64,000 nt of DNA from Ferrimonas marina (GTDB lineage Bacteria; Pseudomonadota; Gammaproteobacteria; Enterobacterales; Shewanellaceae): contig NZ_FQXG01000002.1 of the NCBI RefSeq assembly GCF_900129905.1, positions 372,001 through 436,000 of the forward strand, read 5' to 3'. A program made the position numbers and the translations under genes. Shown here in pieces: positions 36,371 to 45,785 of the stretch (its first letter is position 1; every line of letters begins with the position of its first letter). Below the pieces are notes generated by a model. The model did not search any database. It saw only the letters and a program-made list of their open reading frames with translations, and was not told where the DNA came from.

Positions 36371-37510
36371 TTAGTACAGGGAGGCCGAGTTCTTCTCAAT
36401 GTGCTCTTCGTTCAGACGACCAAACATCTTGATGTAACACCAGATGGTGTACGCCAGGATGAGGGGTACGAAGATCACCGCCGCCACCAGCATCACCTTC
36501 AGGGTCAGCTCAGAGCTGGTCGCATCCCACATGGTCAGCGACTGGTTCGGGTTCTTGGAGGACGGCATGATGAACGGGAACAGCGCCACAACCGCGGTGG
36601 TGATAACACCGACGATGTTCAGTGAAGACGCCAGGAACGCCAGCCAGTGCTTGTGCGCCTTGGTGGCGATAATCACCAGCAGCGGCATGGTCACGGCCAG
36701 CAGCGGCAGAACAAACAGCACCGGGTAGGCGTAGAAGTTGTTCCACCAGGCACCGGACACCATCTCAACGGTCTTGTTCAGCGGGTTGGAGGCGGCAGCG
36801 CCGTCAATGGCGGAGGTCACTACGTAACCGTCGATGAAGCCGTACTGGAAGATACCAGCCAGCACGAACAGGGCTGCGGAAGCGATAGCCAGAACCACGG
36901 AGGCGGTACGGGCACGGTTCAGCAAAGCACCTTCGGTCTTCATCTGCAGCCAGGTTGCGCCTTGCAGGAACAGCATGGCACCGGACAGCAGACCCACCAG
37001 CAGGCCGTAGGGGTTCAGCAGGCCGAAGAAGCCACCGTCGTAGTAGACGCGCATCCAGTCGTCGAAGTGGAACGGCACACCCAGGAACAGGTTACCGAAG
37101 GCCACACCGAACACTACCGGCGGTACGAAGCCACCAATGAACAGACCCCAGTCCCAGGCTTTACGCCAGCGCGGATCTTCAATCTTGGAGCGGTAGTCAA
37201 AACCGATCGGACGGAAGAACAGGGCGAACAGGGTCAGCACCATGGCGATGTAGAAGCCGGAGAAAGACGCGGCGTACACCATCGGCCAGGCGGCGAACAG
37301 GGCACCACCGGCGGTCAGCAGCCATACCTGGTTGCCGTCCCAGTGCGGGGCGATGGAGTTGATCATCACCCGACGCTCGTTGTCGGTCTTACCGATGATC
37401 GGCAGCAGTGCGCCGACCCCCATGTCGAAACCGTCGGTGACGGCGAAGCCGATCAGCAGGACAACAACCAGGGCCCACCAGATCAGTCGTAGAGTTTCGT
37501 AATCAAGCAT
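36371..37510 (-). CDS. cydB: Cytochrome bd ubiquinol oxidase subunit II
   Basis: 379 residues, standard length, eight to nine membrane segments. N-terminal signature [25 protein letters not shown] and [19 protein letters not shown] are diagnostic. Its start overlaps the 3' end of cydA by 8 bp, so translation is coupled. Confidence 0.97.
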   Translation of the reverse strand: MLDYETLRLIWWALVVVLLIGFAVTDGFDMGVGALLPIIGKTDNERRVMINSIAPHWDGNQVWLLTAGGALFAAWPMVYAASFSGFYIAMVLTLFALFFRPIGFDYRSKIEDPRWRKAWDWGLFIGGFVPPVVFGVAFGNLFLGVPFHFDDWMRVYYDGGFFGLLNPYGLLVGLLSGAMLFLQGATWLQMKTEGALLNRARTASVVLAIASAALFVLAGIFQYGFIDGYVVTSAIDGAAASNPLNKTVEMVSGAWWNNFYAYPVLFVLPLLAVTMPLLVIIATKAHKHWLAFLASSLNIVGVITTAVVALFPFIMPSSKNPNQSLTMWDATSSELTLKVMLVAAVIFVPLILAYTIWCYIKMFGRLNEEHIEKNSASLY

Positions 37511-39143
37511 TGCTCGGGCTCTCCTTGGCGGAAGTGGTCAAAGCGCTGTCGAAGCTGTCGTTGGCAGAGGTCTTGTCGCCCTGCTCAAAGTGGTAGCGGC
37601 CGGTCTTCAGGCTGCTCGGACCCAGGCGGGCAAAGCGGAACATCAGGAACATCTCAATCACCAGGGCCACGGTGTAGAAACCGCAGATCAGGATGATGGA
37701 GAACCACAGCTCACCCACGCTCAGGCTGGAGGCAGACATGTAGGTCGGCAGCACTTCCGCAATGGTCCAGGGCTGACGGCCGTACTCGGCTACGAACCAA
37801 CCACACAGGATGGCAATCCAGGGTGCCGGCAGCATGAACAGCAGGGTCTTCAGCAGCCACGGCTTCTCGTCCACCTTCTGCTTACAGCTCTGGACAAACG
37901 CCAGGGCAATCACAATCAGCATCAGGAAGCCCAGGCCGACCATGATGCGGAAGGTCCAGAACATCGGGCCGACAGCCGGGATGGAGTCGTCAACCGCCAT
38001 CATGATCTGCTCTTCAGTCGCATTAGCGATCTGGGTCAGGTCAGACGGGTCGGTGCTGTAGCGGGCCAGCAGGAAGGCGTAACCCAGGTCGTCTTTGTGT
38101 TGTTCGAACTGCTCACGCTCGGCCGGGGTTTCGGTGCCATTGCGCACCGCTTCCAGCACAGCCGCGGCCTTCATACCGCTGCGGATCCGCACTTCGTGGT
38201 CCAGTTTCAGGTCAACGATGCCCTTCACTTCCTCATCCAGGGAGCGAGTGGCAATGATGCCCATCACGTACGGGATCTGGATGGCGAAGTTGGTTTCCAT
38301 GTTTTCGCTGTCCGGGAAACCGAACGCGGTGAACGCTGCCGGAGCCGGGTGGGTCTCCCACTCGGCCTCAACCGCAGCCAGCTTCACCTTCTGCACATCA
38401 CCCATCTCGTAACCGGACTCATCACCCAGCACGATAACGGACAGGATGGAGGCCATACCGAAGGCGGCGGCAACGGAGAAGGAACGACGGGCGAACGGCA
38501 GGTCGCGCTTCTTCAACAGGTAGTAGGAGCTGATGGCCATGACGAACACGGCACCGGTGACGTAGCCCGCGGCCACGGTGTGAACGAATTTCACCTGGGC
38601 AACCGGGTTGAACAGCACCTCGGCGAAGGAGACCATCTCCATTCGCATGGTTTCGTAGTTGAACTCAGAGCCAATCGGGTTCTGCATCCAGCCGTTGGCC
38701 ACCAAGATCCACAGTGCGGACATGTTGGAGCCCAGGGCAACCAACCAGGTCACGGCCAAGTGCTTACGCTTGGACAGACGGTCCCAACCGAAGAACATCA
38801 GACCCACCAGGGTGGATTCCAGGAAGAACGCCATCAGGCCTTCGATCGCCAGCGGCGCACCGAAGATGTCACCCACGTAGTGGGAGTAGTAGGCCCAGTT
38901 GGTTCCGAACTGGAACTCCATGGTGATGCCCGTGGTTACACCCAGGGCAAAGTTAATGGCGAACAGCTTGCCCCAGAACTTACACATGTCCTTGTAGACC
39001 TGCTTGTTGGTCATCACGTACAGAGATTCCATGATGGCCAGCAGGAATGCCAGACCCAAGGTAAGCGGGACAAACAAGAAGTGGTACATCGCGGTCAGCG
39101 CAAACTGCAACCGCGATAGATCGACGACTTCATCGATAATCAT
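37503..39143 (-). CDS. cydA: Cytochrome bd ubiquinol oxidase subunit I
   Basis: 546 residues. ATG 39143 with GAGGAGAA upstream is preferred to an in-frame start 16 codons earlier. [21 protein letters not shown] has the His that ligates haem b595; [13 protein letters not shown] near the C-terminus and an extended Q loop (about residues 240-385) with [13 protein letters not shown] mark the long-loop bd-I type. It is a high-affinity terminal oxidase for microaerobic growth and stress. No FNR or ArcA site can be claimed with confidence upstream. Confidence 0.97.
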   Translation of the reverse strand: MIIDEVVDLSRLQFALTAMYHFLFVPLTLGLAFLLAIMESLYVMTNKQVYKDMCKFWGKLFAINFALGVTTGITMEFQFGTNWAYYSHYVGDIFGAPLAIEGLMAFFLESTLVGLMFFGWDRLSKRKHLAVTWLVALGSNMSALWILVANGWMQNPIGSEFNYETMRMEMVSFAEVLFNPVAQVKFVHTVAAGYVTGAVFVMAISSYYLLKKRDLPFARRSFSVAAAFGMASILSVIVLGDESGYEMGDVQKVKLAAVEAEWETHPAPAAFTAFGFPDSENMETNFAIQIPYVMGIIATRSLDEEVKGIVDLKLDHEVRIRSGMKAAAVLEAVRNGTETPAEREQFEQHKDDLGYAFLLARYSTDPSDLTQIANATEEQIMMAVDDSIPAVGPMFWTFRIMVGLGFLMLIVIALAFVQSCKQKVDEKPWLLKTLLFMLPAPWIAILCGWFVAEYGRQPWTIAEVLPTYMSASSLSVGELWFSIILICGFYTVALVIEMFLMFRFARLGPSSLKTGRYHFEQGDKTSANDSFDSALTTSAKESPSNA

Positions 39144-39784
39144 TGCGTTCTCCTCAACACCGCCGGTCACTTCAACCGGAGGCAACGCCAAGTATCAGGT
39201 TAATAAACTCTAAATGATCGGCTAACAGGCCAATCCCTAAAGCGACTTCCAGGTCGTTTGGTTGGGCGCCGGGACGGTTTGCGGTTTGGGGGGAGAGAAC
39301 AACGCTAGAAGGAAGTCTCGAAAACCGGCCGCGGCAGCCAACCTCACATTTTTTTTACATCCGCTCTGAAAGGCAAAACGGAGTTTTTTGCTGAAAAGGG
39401 CTGTGGCACACTTTGAGCCAGCTAACACTTTTCAGCGTTTTTATATCACCGCCAGGACAACCCCCTCAATCCCTGCCAGAGCGCGCGATCTCATTTTGTG
39501 AACCGGTCCACAATTACAAATTTTCAGCTAAAACATTTTTTTATGTTTCACTCAGGTTAAATCCACAAGCGAGTCCTTGTGAGGTGGGTCACGGTTTTTA
39601 AATGAGTGTCAAGAAATCCGGCACGGTAAGAATTTTCGAGATACATATTCGCAGGTCATAGTTTAACCTAACAGTTGGCATCCCAATTCAAGCTATTGAA
39701 TTTAATGAACTTTATGTTTTTTCGCTCGTCAAGCATGGTTTCATTCGATAAATTTTACTAATGCTGAATTCAAAACTTTCTAGT
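39144..39784. promoter_or_regulatory. Long intergenic region upstream of cydA with a CRP-like site
   Basis: About 640 bp, AT-richer than its surroundings, with no credible gene. TGTGA-GGTGGG-TCACG at 39578-39593 is one base from the CRP consensus; it lies about 435 bp before cydA and 290 bp before the small gene at 39868, so its target is unclear. GTTAATAAAC at 39199 resembles an ArcA half-site but is too short to call. Confidence 0.4.
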
Positions 39785-39813
39785 TTGTTAACAAACCAGC
39801 CCGCCGCTATCCT
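39785..39813 (+). promoter_or_regulatory. Sigma70-type promoter of the 25-residue gene
   Basis: TTGTTA (39785-39790), 17-bp spacer, TATCCT (39808-39813). Predicted transcript start is near 39820, giving a leader of about 48 bases that can form GGCG/CGCC. Confidence 0.6.
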
Positions 39814-39867
39814 TTGCGCCAACTTGAGACGGCGGATTTTTGTTCGCCTAAATGCGGAGAAACCCTG

Positions 39868-39945
39868 ATGAAAAAGATGATGAAGCAGTTGGCAGCCCGT
39901 TATCAGCGCAGCTTCGCTGAGCTCTACCAGATGCACGCCAAGTAA
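39868..39945 (+). CDS. Small 25-residue basic protein, unknown
   Basis: 25 codons plus stop. It begins MKKMMKQLAARYQRSF and ends in YQMHAK: a positively charged amphipathic helix with no membrane segment. GGAGA lies eight bases before the ATG. It has a plausible promoter and an exceptionally strong terminator starting one base into its stop codon, so the whole transcript is about 165 bases. It could be a peptide gene, a leader, or a dual-function small RNA. I do not recognise a family. Confidence 0.65.
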   Translation: MKKMMKQLAARYQRSFAELYQMHAK

Positions 39946-39983
39946 AACGAAAGAAGCACCCGATTGGGTGCTTCTTTCGTTTT
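39944..39983. terminator. 18-bp perfect-stem terminator of the small gene
   Basis: AAAACGAAAGAAGCACCC (39944-39961) pairs perfectly with 39966-39983 around loop GATT, ending in TTTT; symmetric, so it may act in both directions. Confidence 0.92.
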
Positions 39984-40074
39984 ACAGCCGGTTGTCCCCT
40001 CTCTGCCTGCTCTGGCTTGATCCCAGCGCCGTCTCGCCCCACCCTGTTGTCACTGCATCAACAAGGAAGACGGT

Positions 40075-41205
40075 ATGAACATCACCTCCGCATTCGACAG
40101 CGGTAACATCCAAGTGGTTGAGGCCCGGGACCCGCAACAGATCCGCCTGCGTATGGTGGACGACGCCCACACCGAGAAGCACCAGTGGTTCCACTTCGCC
40201 CTCCATGGCGCCGCGGGCCAAGCCTGTCGCCTGCTGCTGGAGAACGCCGGCAGCGCCGCCTACGTCGATGGCTGGCAGGACTACCAGGCGGTGGCCAGCT
40301 ACGACCGGGAATCCTGGTTCCGTGTCCCTACCCGGTTCGATGACTCAGGGCTTATCATTGAGCACACCCCGGAAGCGGACCTGGTTTACTACGCCTACTT
40401 CGCCCCCTACCCCAGTGAACGTCATCGTGATCTGATCGCCCAGGCTCAATGTGATGATCGGGTGCAATACCACTGCCTGGGTCAAAGCCCGGATGGCCAG
40501 AGCCTGGACCTGCTGCAAATTGGTGAGCTCGAGGACGGCAAGAAGGTGTGCTGGATCATCGCCCGTCAACACCCGGGCGAGACCATGGCCCAGTGGTGGA
40601 TGGAGGGTTGCCTGGACACCCTGCTGGACGACACCAACGCCATCAGCCTGGCACTGCGTCAGCGCTGCGTGTTCTTGCTGGTGCCCAACATGAACCCGGA
40701 CGGCAGCCGCCGTGGCCACCTGCGCCACAACGCCCTGGGAGTGGATCTCAATCGTGCCTGGCGCCAGCCCAGCGCCGAGACCAGCCCGGAGGTGTTCCAT
40801 GTGCTGGAGAGGATGAGCCAGACCGGTGTCGACTTCTTCCTGGACGTGCACGGCGACGAGGCCCTGCCCTATAACTTCATCGCCGGCTCCGAAGGGATCC
40901 CGGGCTGGGATGCGCGCCAGCAGGCCCAACTGGATGGCTACAAGCAGGCCCTGAAGGCGGCCACGCCAGAGTTTCAGACCGAGCATGGCTACCCGGTGGA
41001 TCCCCCGGGCGAGGCCAACCTGGATATCGGCAGCAACTTCATCGGCCACCGCTTTGGCTGCCTCTCCATGACCCTGGAGATGCCGTTCAAGGACAACGCT
41101 GATCTGCCCAACCCGCTGGTGGGCTGGAGCCCGGAGCGCGCCGCGGCGCTGGCAGGCCCCTGCCTGCAGGCCCTGTGGGAGGGCCTGGAGCAGAACCGGA
41201 TCTAA
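40075..41205 (+). CDS. M14 family zinc carboxypeptidase (cytosolic-type)
   Basis: 376 residues, no signal peptide. N-terminal beta domain (residues 1-110) then the M14 catalytic domain: zinc ligands H166 and E169 in RQHPGET, H259 in DVHGDE, LVPNMNPDGSRRGHLRHNALGVDLNRAW substrate loop, and TLEMPFKDN with the catalytic Glu. This layout is that of the AGBL/cytosolic carboxypeptidase subfamily (M14B-like) found in marine gammaproteobacteria. AAGGAAGA precedes the ATG. Substrate unknown, presumably peptide C-termini or side-chain glutamates. Confidence 0.88.
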   Translation: MNITSAFDSGNIQVVEARDPQQIRLRMVDDAHTEKHQWFHFALHGAAGQACRLLLENAGSAAYVDGWQDYQAVASYDRESWFRVPTRFDDSGLIIEHTPEADLVYYAYFAPYPSERHRDLIAQAQCDDRVQYHCLGQSPDGQSLDLLQIGELEDGKKVCWIIARQHPGETMAQWWMEGCLDTLLDDTNAISLALRQRCVFLLVPNMNPDGSRRGHLRHNALGVDLNRAWRQPSAETSPEVFHVLERMSQTGVDFFLDVHGDEALPYNFIAGSEGIPGWDARQQAQLDGYKQALKAATPEFQTEHGYPVDPPGEANLDIGSNFIGHRFGCLSMTLEMPFKDNADLPNPLVGWSPERAAALAGPCLQALWEGLEQNRI

Positions 41206-41230
41206 CGCCACTGGACAGGGCCGGCCTGGA

Positions 41231-41263
41231 TACTGTACAAATATACACTGTATAGATAAACAG
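41231..41263. promoter_or_regulatory. Two overlapping LexA (SOS) boxes
   Basis: Box 1 CTGTACAAATATACAC (41233-41248) differs from CTG-N10-CAG only in the last base; box 2 CTGTATAGATAAACAG (41248-41263) fits exactly. They are phased 15 bp apart and end 30 bp before the start of the gene at 41294. TATAGA inside box 2 could serve as a -10 element. Confidence 0.85.
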
Positions 41264-41293
41264 TTACCCATCGCATCCTGGACGGCCCATGTC

Positions 41294-41995
41294 ATGACCA
41301 CTTACCAGTTACGCCCGCACCCGCCGGTTGATTGGCTAGAGCAGCTTGGCAAACACACCGCAGATCTGCTGATCACCTCACTGGTACAGCCCGGCCGTTG
41401 CCGTCCGCTGATGAAGGTGCGCCATCACAACCCCGCCTCCCGCATCAACCCCTGGTATGAGCTGTGCCCGGAACAGGGGATCGCCGGGGTGTTTGAGCCA
41501 CTGTACCGGGTACTCAAACCCCAGTCCCAGGGTTTCGTGTTGTGTGAGCAAAGCCAGATGGCGGCACTGCTGCCAATGGCCCAGGCGGCGGGTTTCCGCA
41601 TCGGCCCGGCCCGGATATGGCAACGCACCGGCCGTCAGAGCCAGCTCTATTTCCTGCTGCACCTGTGCAAAGGCCGGCCGGTCCCCCGCTGGCAGGAGCA
41701 GGCGCAGATCCTCAGCCACCCCAGTGAACCCGGACGCATCCTGCCCCATGCCCTGCTGGAGACCCTGCTGCTCCAGGCCAGCGACGAGGGCGACCTGGTG
41801 ATCGATCCCTTTATGCCGGACCATGCGGTCGCCCACAGCGCCCTGAGCCTGGGCCGACGCTTTGCCGGGGCCCACCCGGATAATGATCACCTCGATACAC
41901 TGCGGGCTAAGCTCAACGAGCTGCCCAGTACTGAGCTGATGCGCCCGGTACCCCCGCTGCCCGTGGTCGAGCCTGGGCAGATGGCGCTGCTATAG
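41294..41995 (+). CDS. SOS-controlled protein resembling a DNA N4/N6 methyltransferase with lost catalytic motifs
   Basis: 233 residues. The layout is that of small site-specific methyltransferases: FEPLYRVLKPQSQGFVLCEQSQM, MAQAAGFRIGPARIWQRTG, YFLLHLCKGRPVP, and EGDLVIDPFM...HSALSLGRRFAGAHPDNDHL, the region that binds S-adenosylmethionine. However, the catalytic (D/N)PP(Y/W) is not found (ITSLVQPGR in its place) and the glycines after DPFM are replaced (PDHAVA). It may bind DNA or RNA without methylating. Preceded by two LexA boxes, so it should be DNA-damage-induced. No strong ribosome site. The family assignment is inferred from these segments. Confidence 0.6.
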   Translation: MTTYQLRPHPPVDWLEQLGKHTADLLITSLVQPGRCRPLMKVRHHNPASRINPWYELCPEQGIAGVFEPLYRVLKPQSQGFVLCEQSQMAALLPMAQAAGFRIGPARIWQRTGRQSQLYFLLHLCKGRPVPRWQEQAQILSHPSEPGRILPHALLETLLLQASDEGDLVIDPFMPDHAVAHSALSLGRRFAGAHPDNDHLDTLRAKLNELPSTELMRPVPPLPVVEPGQMALL

Positions 41996-42009
41996 CGCAT
42001 GCTTTGGGG

Positions 42010-42555
42010 ATGACCCTGGCCCCGCTCTACTTCGCTTTTGGCTCCAATCTCTCGGCACCTCGGCTGCGGGCGCGCCTGCCGGCGGCCAAGCCACTGGGCC
42101 GTGCTGCCCTGCCCGGCTATCGGCTGACCTTCGCCAAGCCCGGCCGGGATGGCTCTGGCAAGGGCGATCTCCGCGCCGACCCGCGCGGCCAGGTGTGGGG
42201 TCGGCTGTATCGACTTAATCCGCGGGATCTCAGTCTGCTGGATGCGGTGGAGGGGCCGGGCTACCAGCGGGTCGCCCTGTGGGTTCACTGCCATGGCCGC
42301 CGCCAGCGCGCCTGGCTCTATCGGGCCAAGGCCCCGATCAGCCAGCTGCTGCCGTTCGACTGGTACCTGCATCATCTGCGTTGGGGAGCCATGGAAGCCC
42401 GGTTGCCGGCACGGTACCAACGCCACCTTGCCCAGCAGCCCTGCTGCATCGACCCCGATCCGCAGCGGGCAGCGCGGGAGTGGCGGCTTTACCCCGCCAG
42501 CTCTGGGCCCAGTGCCGGGCCAGGTTTCGACTCGGCCATCGATCCTTTGCGCTGA
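42010..42555 (+). CDS. Gamma-glutamylcyclotransferase family protein
   Basis: 181 residues. YFAFGSNLSAPRLRARLP at the N-terminus is the family glycine loop; the catalytic Glu is in LLDAVEGPGYQR, and WLYRAKAPISQLLPFDWYLHHL follows. It opens gamma-glutamyl amines into 5-oxoproline. It starts 14 bases after the methyltransferase-like gene and may share its SOS promoter. Its 3' end overlaps the convergent glycosyltransferase gene by 67 bp. Confidence 0.85.
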   Translation: MTLAPLYFAFGSNLSAPRLRARLPAAKPLGRAALPGYRLTFAKPGRDGSGKGDLRADPRGQVWGRLYRLNPRDLSLLDAVEGPGYQRVALWVHCHGRRQRAWLYRAKAPISQLLPFDWYLHHLRWGAMEARLPARYQRHLAQQPCCIDPDPQRAAREWRLYPASSGPSAGPGFDSAIDPLR

Positions 42556-43682
42556 TTAAGTTGAGCCACACAAGCTAGTACCTGCTCAGCACGCTGCTGC
42601 CAGCTTTGCGCCTGCAGACTATCTTGCAGCTCTTGCCCCTTGGGTTGAGGTAGCTGCGCCAGGTTGGTCAGGGCTTCCGCCAACTGGGCGCCATCCCGCA
42701 CCCGGGTCAACCAGGGCATAAACGGCTTCAGGGCGGGGAAGTCTGTGCTGATCACCGGTGTTCCTGCGGCAAGGTACTCCCGCAGCTTAAGCGGGTTGCA
42801 GGCACGGATCTGGGCATTGTCCCGAAACGGCAGTAGCGATGCCTGCCAGTGCTGTACCAGCGACGGTAGGGCCGAGTGGGGCACCGGCGGCATCAACTCG
42901 ATGTTGGTCTGGGCCTGCAACCGGCTGACGTCGGTTTCCACCCGCCCTACCAGGACAAAACGCCAATGGGGTAGACGCCGGGCCGCCTCCAGCAGCATCT
43001 CCTGGTCAAGCCATTCGGCGACGCTGCCGTAGAAACCTGCCACCGGCGAAGCCCCCTGCAGACAGGGATCCACCTCGGCGGGCGTCTGGAAGTGGGCCAG
43101 CGCCACCCCGTGGGGCAACAGCTGGGTTTTGTGCTGCCAATGGGATGCGAACTTGGCCGCCAAAGCCTCACTGGCCACCAGGATACGGTCCGCCTTGCTC
43201 GCCAGCTCCTGTTCCCGCCGGGCCACCACCTGATGATCGACCCCGGCTAGCGCAGAAAAATCGTCACCGCAGTAGTACAGCGTTCCTGCCTCACCCAGCT
43301 GGCCCACCAGATCCACCGCTGTTGGCAACGCCAGCCAAAGCCAGGGGCGATGCAGCCCCATGGCGCGGGCTTTGCGTCGCACCTGCCAGCGAAGCAAGGC
43401 CCGGTTCAGTGCCCGGGCCCAGCGGCTGCGGGGCACCGGGATCGCCAGCGGCGCCAGCACCTGCACCGGCCCACTCTGATCAGGCTGACGCTGCTCACGC
43501 TTCAGCACCGCCGTGAGTTTGTGCCACAGCCGACCCAGATCAGCCCAGCCCGGGCGGCGCAAACCGATGGAGTTGACCCACAGCACCCGGTGCTGCTGGC
43601 CTAACTGTTCAAACAGATGTTGGCTGGAGCTGGGATGACGCTGCCAATCCTCGGCAAAGACAATGAAATCAGGCTTGCTCAT
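42489..43682 (-). CDS. Glycosyltransferase, GT-B fold (TuaH/WsaF-like)
   Basis: 397 residues, start ATG 43682 with GGAGGT five bases before. N-terminal half has LYYCGDDFSALAGVDHQVVARREQEL, the acceptor-domain signature seen in TuaH-type transferases; the C-terminal half has AGFYGSVAEWLDQEMLLEAARRLPHWRFVLVG and CNPLKLREYLAAGTPVISTDFP, the nucleotide-sugar binding motif. Last gene of the four-gene transcription unit starting at 46768. Its start overlaps the acyltransferase by 14 bp. Confidence 0.9.
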   Translation of the reverse strand: MSKPDFIVFAEDWQRHPSSSQHLFEQLGQQHRVLWVNSIGLRRPGWADLGRLWHKLTAVLKREQRQPDQSGPVQVLAPLAIPVPRSRWARALNRALLRWQVRRKARAMGLHRPWLWLALPTAVDLVGQLGEAGTLYYCGDDFSALAGVDHQVVARREQELASKADRILVASEALAAKFASHWQHKTQLLPHGVALAHFQTPAEVDPCLQGASPVAGFYGSVAEWLDQEMLLEAARRLPHWRFVLVGRVETDVSRLQAQTNIELMPPVPHSALPSLVQHWQASLLPFRDNAQIRACNPLKLREYLAAGTPVISTDFPALKPFMPWLTRVRDGAQLAEALTNLAQLPQPKGQELQDSLQAQSWQQRAEQVLACVAQLNQRKGSMAESKPGPALGPELAG

Positions 43683-44394
43683 GGTCAACCTCCGTGTCCT
43701 GCAACGGCTTGATCACCCGGGCGGGTACCCCGCCGGCCAGCACGCCGGCGGGCAGGTCCCTGGTGACCACGCTGCCCGCGGCCACCACGGTGCCCGCGCC
43801 AATGGTCACCCCCGCCAGTACCGTCACCCCGGTGGCCAACCAGACATCCTTTTTGAGCACAATCTCGCCCACCTGGTGCGGATCCTCTCCTTCACCCAGG
43901 GCGCGACGGCGGGGATCCATCGGGTGACCCGGGTAGCCCAGCAGGGTGCAGCGGGACGCCAGCCGGACGTTGTCCTCCAGCACCACCCGGTTGCCCACCG
44001 CGATACTACACTGCCAGCCCACATCGATGTTGTCGCCAAGCCAGAGCTGGGCGGTCTGGGCCGCACTGCGGCCACTGAAGGTGGTGTGACCGGACAGCCG
44101 GCAATCCCGGCCCAGCCTCAGCTGCAGCGGTCCCAGCAGTTGCGGCATGCCACCGTAGAGGTAAAGCGCCTGGGCTGGCCCGGTGACCTGGCTGCGAAAC
44201 AGCGGCGTCCACCACAGCCCTCGGGCCAGATCGGACAGCAATCCGGAGGCCAGGATGACCAGGCGATACAGCATGCCGTGCAGCGGCCGCCAACTGGGCA
44301 GCTGCCAGCTGCGCAGTCGCTTCAGCCGCGCGACCAGGTAGCGGGCGGCCGGATGGGGGCTGTGTTTCAACTGTCGTTTCAATGCCAGGATCAT
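43669..44394 (-). CDS. Left-handed beta-helix acyltransferase
   Basis: 241 residues. N-terminal 70 residues helical; from residue 95 hexapeptide turns (LRLGRDCRLSGHTTFSG, IDVGWQCSIAVGNRVVLEDNVRLASRC, GVTVLAGVTIGAGTVVAAGSVVTRDLPAGVLAGGVPARVIK). It should O-acetylate (or otherwise acylate) the repeat unit. It overlaps the flippase by ATGA and the next glycosyltransferase by 14 bp, a tightly coupled order. Comparable to SypM in position-type. Confidence 0.88.
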   Translation of the reverse strand: MILALKRQLKHSPHPAARYLVARLKRLRSWQLPSWRPLHGMLYRLVILASGLLSDLARGLWWTPLFRSQVTGPAQALYLYGGMPQLLGPLQLRLGRDCRLSGHTTFSGRSAAQTAQLWLGDNIDVGWQCSIAVGNRVVLEDNVRLASRCTLLGYPGHPMDPRRRALGEGEDPHQVGEIVLKKDVWLATGVTVLAGVTIGAGTVVAAGSVVTRDLPAGVLAGGVPARVIKPLQDTEVDHEQA

Positions 44395-45785
44395 GCTTCA
44401 CCTCCCAGGGTGGATTGACGCTGGCCGCCGAGCAGCACAGCGAGGATGAGGCCGGACAACAGCGCCAGCAACACACCGGGCTGCCACAGCAACAGACCAA
44501 CCGCGAACGTTGAGAACAGCGCCGTCCGGCGCCAGGGATAGGGCAAGGGGCAAAGCCGCTGGCTCAGCCAGACACAGAGTGCCAGGCGCAGCCCATACAC
44601 CAGGTTGAGGGTGACAAACAGCCCCAGTATCCCCAACGCCGGGATCAGCACCAGGTACAGCGTGAGCGCCAGCAGCGCACTGGCGCCATTGATCCAGGCC
44701 AGGCCGGTAGGCCGGGCGGGCAGATAGCAACCCAGATCCAGCACCGAGGTGGCCAGCTTGAGCAGCAGCGCGGTCATCAGCAGCGGCAGCCACCCCAGGC
44801 CATCGAGGTACTCAGCTGGCAGCACATAAGGCAGCACCCAGGGGGCGCTCAGCAGTGCCATTGCCGCCAAAGCCAACAACCCCACCAGCATCCACAGGTG
44901 CACCTGCACCACCTGATGCGGGCCTTGCGCCTGCTTCAGAACCTGGAACCGCTTGGGCTGCCACCACAGCTCCGCACCGGCGAACAACAGCGCCACCGCC
45001 TCCGCCACCTTGAACAGGATCGCCAATTGCGCCAGTGACTGGGGACCCAGCCACTGACCCAGCAGCAGCCGGTCCAGGCCATGCAGGGCAAACACCCCCA
45101 AAGAAGCCAAGACCAGGCAGGCTTGGTAACAGAGAATGCGGCCATGCCAGTGACTTGGGGTGGGCGTTTTAACTGCTGATCGCGGTGACCGTCCGGGCCA
45201 GTGCCACTGGCCCCAGCAGCCATGCAGTGCCAGCACCAGGGCAATACCATGGCCCAGCACGCTGGCCCACAGTACCCCATCTAACCCCCAGCCCAGCTGA
45301 AGCAGGGTCAGCGTGGTGCCTGCCTGGGCCAGGCACTGGCTCAGTACCACCCGGGCAAAGGCACCCATCCGCTCGCGGATCCGCAGCCAGATCAACAGCG
45401 GCTGCAGCAACACATTGAGCGCGACTACCAACGCCACCAGCGTGGCCTGCAGCGGCGTCACAGAGCCATAAAGCGGTAGTCCCAGCCCCTGCAGTACCCA
45501 CCAGGCTGCCAGCGCCAGCAGTATCGCGGCCAGGGTCGACAACTGCAGCGCCGCTCCCAGCAGGACGCCGGTTTGCCCCCGGGCTTCGACAAACAGTCGA
45601 GGCAAGGCACCGGCGCTGGCTTCCAGCAGGCACAACAGCACCATCAGCAGCACCAACCCCTCCAGCACACCGAAGGTTGCCAGGCTCAGATGTGACGCCG
45701 TCACCGGCAACACCAACAGGCCAATCCCCTTCTGCAGCACCGTCAGCAGGGTGTAGCCACCAATCTGGCCAAGCGACGCGCTCAT
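44391..45785 (-). CDS. Polysaccharide repeat-unit flippase (MOP/Wzx-like)
   Basis: 464 residues with about 12-14 membrane segments. Start at 45785 (GGAGAGCTG upstream), SLGQIGGYTLLTVLQKGIGLLVLPVTASHLSLATFG is the usual Wzx N-terminus, and LDLGCYLPARPTGLAWINGASALLALTLYLVLIPALGILG the C-terminal half. It flips undecaprenyl-linked oligosaccharide across the inner membrane. Overlaps both neighbours by 4 bp. Confidence 0.88.
   Translation of the reverse strand: MSASLGQIGGYTLLTVLQKGIGLLVLPVTASHLSLATFGVLEGLVLLMVLLCLLEASAGALPRLFVEARGQTGVLLGAALQLSTLAAILLALAAWWVLQGLGLPLYGSVTPLQATLVALVVALNVLLQPLLIWLRIRERMGAFARVVLSQCLAQAGTTLTLLQLGWGLDGVLWASVLGHGIALVLALHGCWGQWHWPGRSPRSAVKTPTPSHWHGRILCYQACLVLASLGVFALHGLDRLLLGQWLGPQSLAQLAILFKVAEAVALLFAGAELWWQPKRFQVLKQAQGPHQVVQVHLWMLVGLLALAAMALLSAPWVLPYVLPAEYLDGLGWLPLLMTALLLKLATSVLDLGCYLPARPTGLAWINGASALLALTLYLVLIPALGILGLFVTLNLVYGLRLALCVWLSQRLCPLPYPWRRTALFSTFAVGLLLWQPGVLLALLSGLILAVLLGGQRQSTLGGEA

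Noticed and set aside
39199-39220. ArcA or FNR site before cydA
   Set aside because: GTTAATAAAC is only a half match; no FNR dyad TTGAT-N4-ATCAA found.
39237-39428. 63-codon minus-strand frame upstream of cydA
   Set aside because: No start signal and low-complexity composition; more likely leader/promoter DNA.
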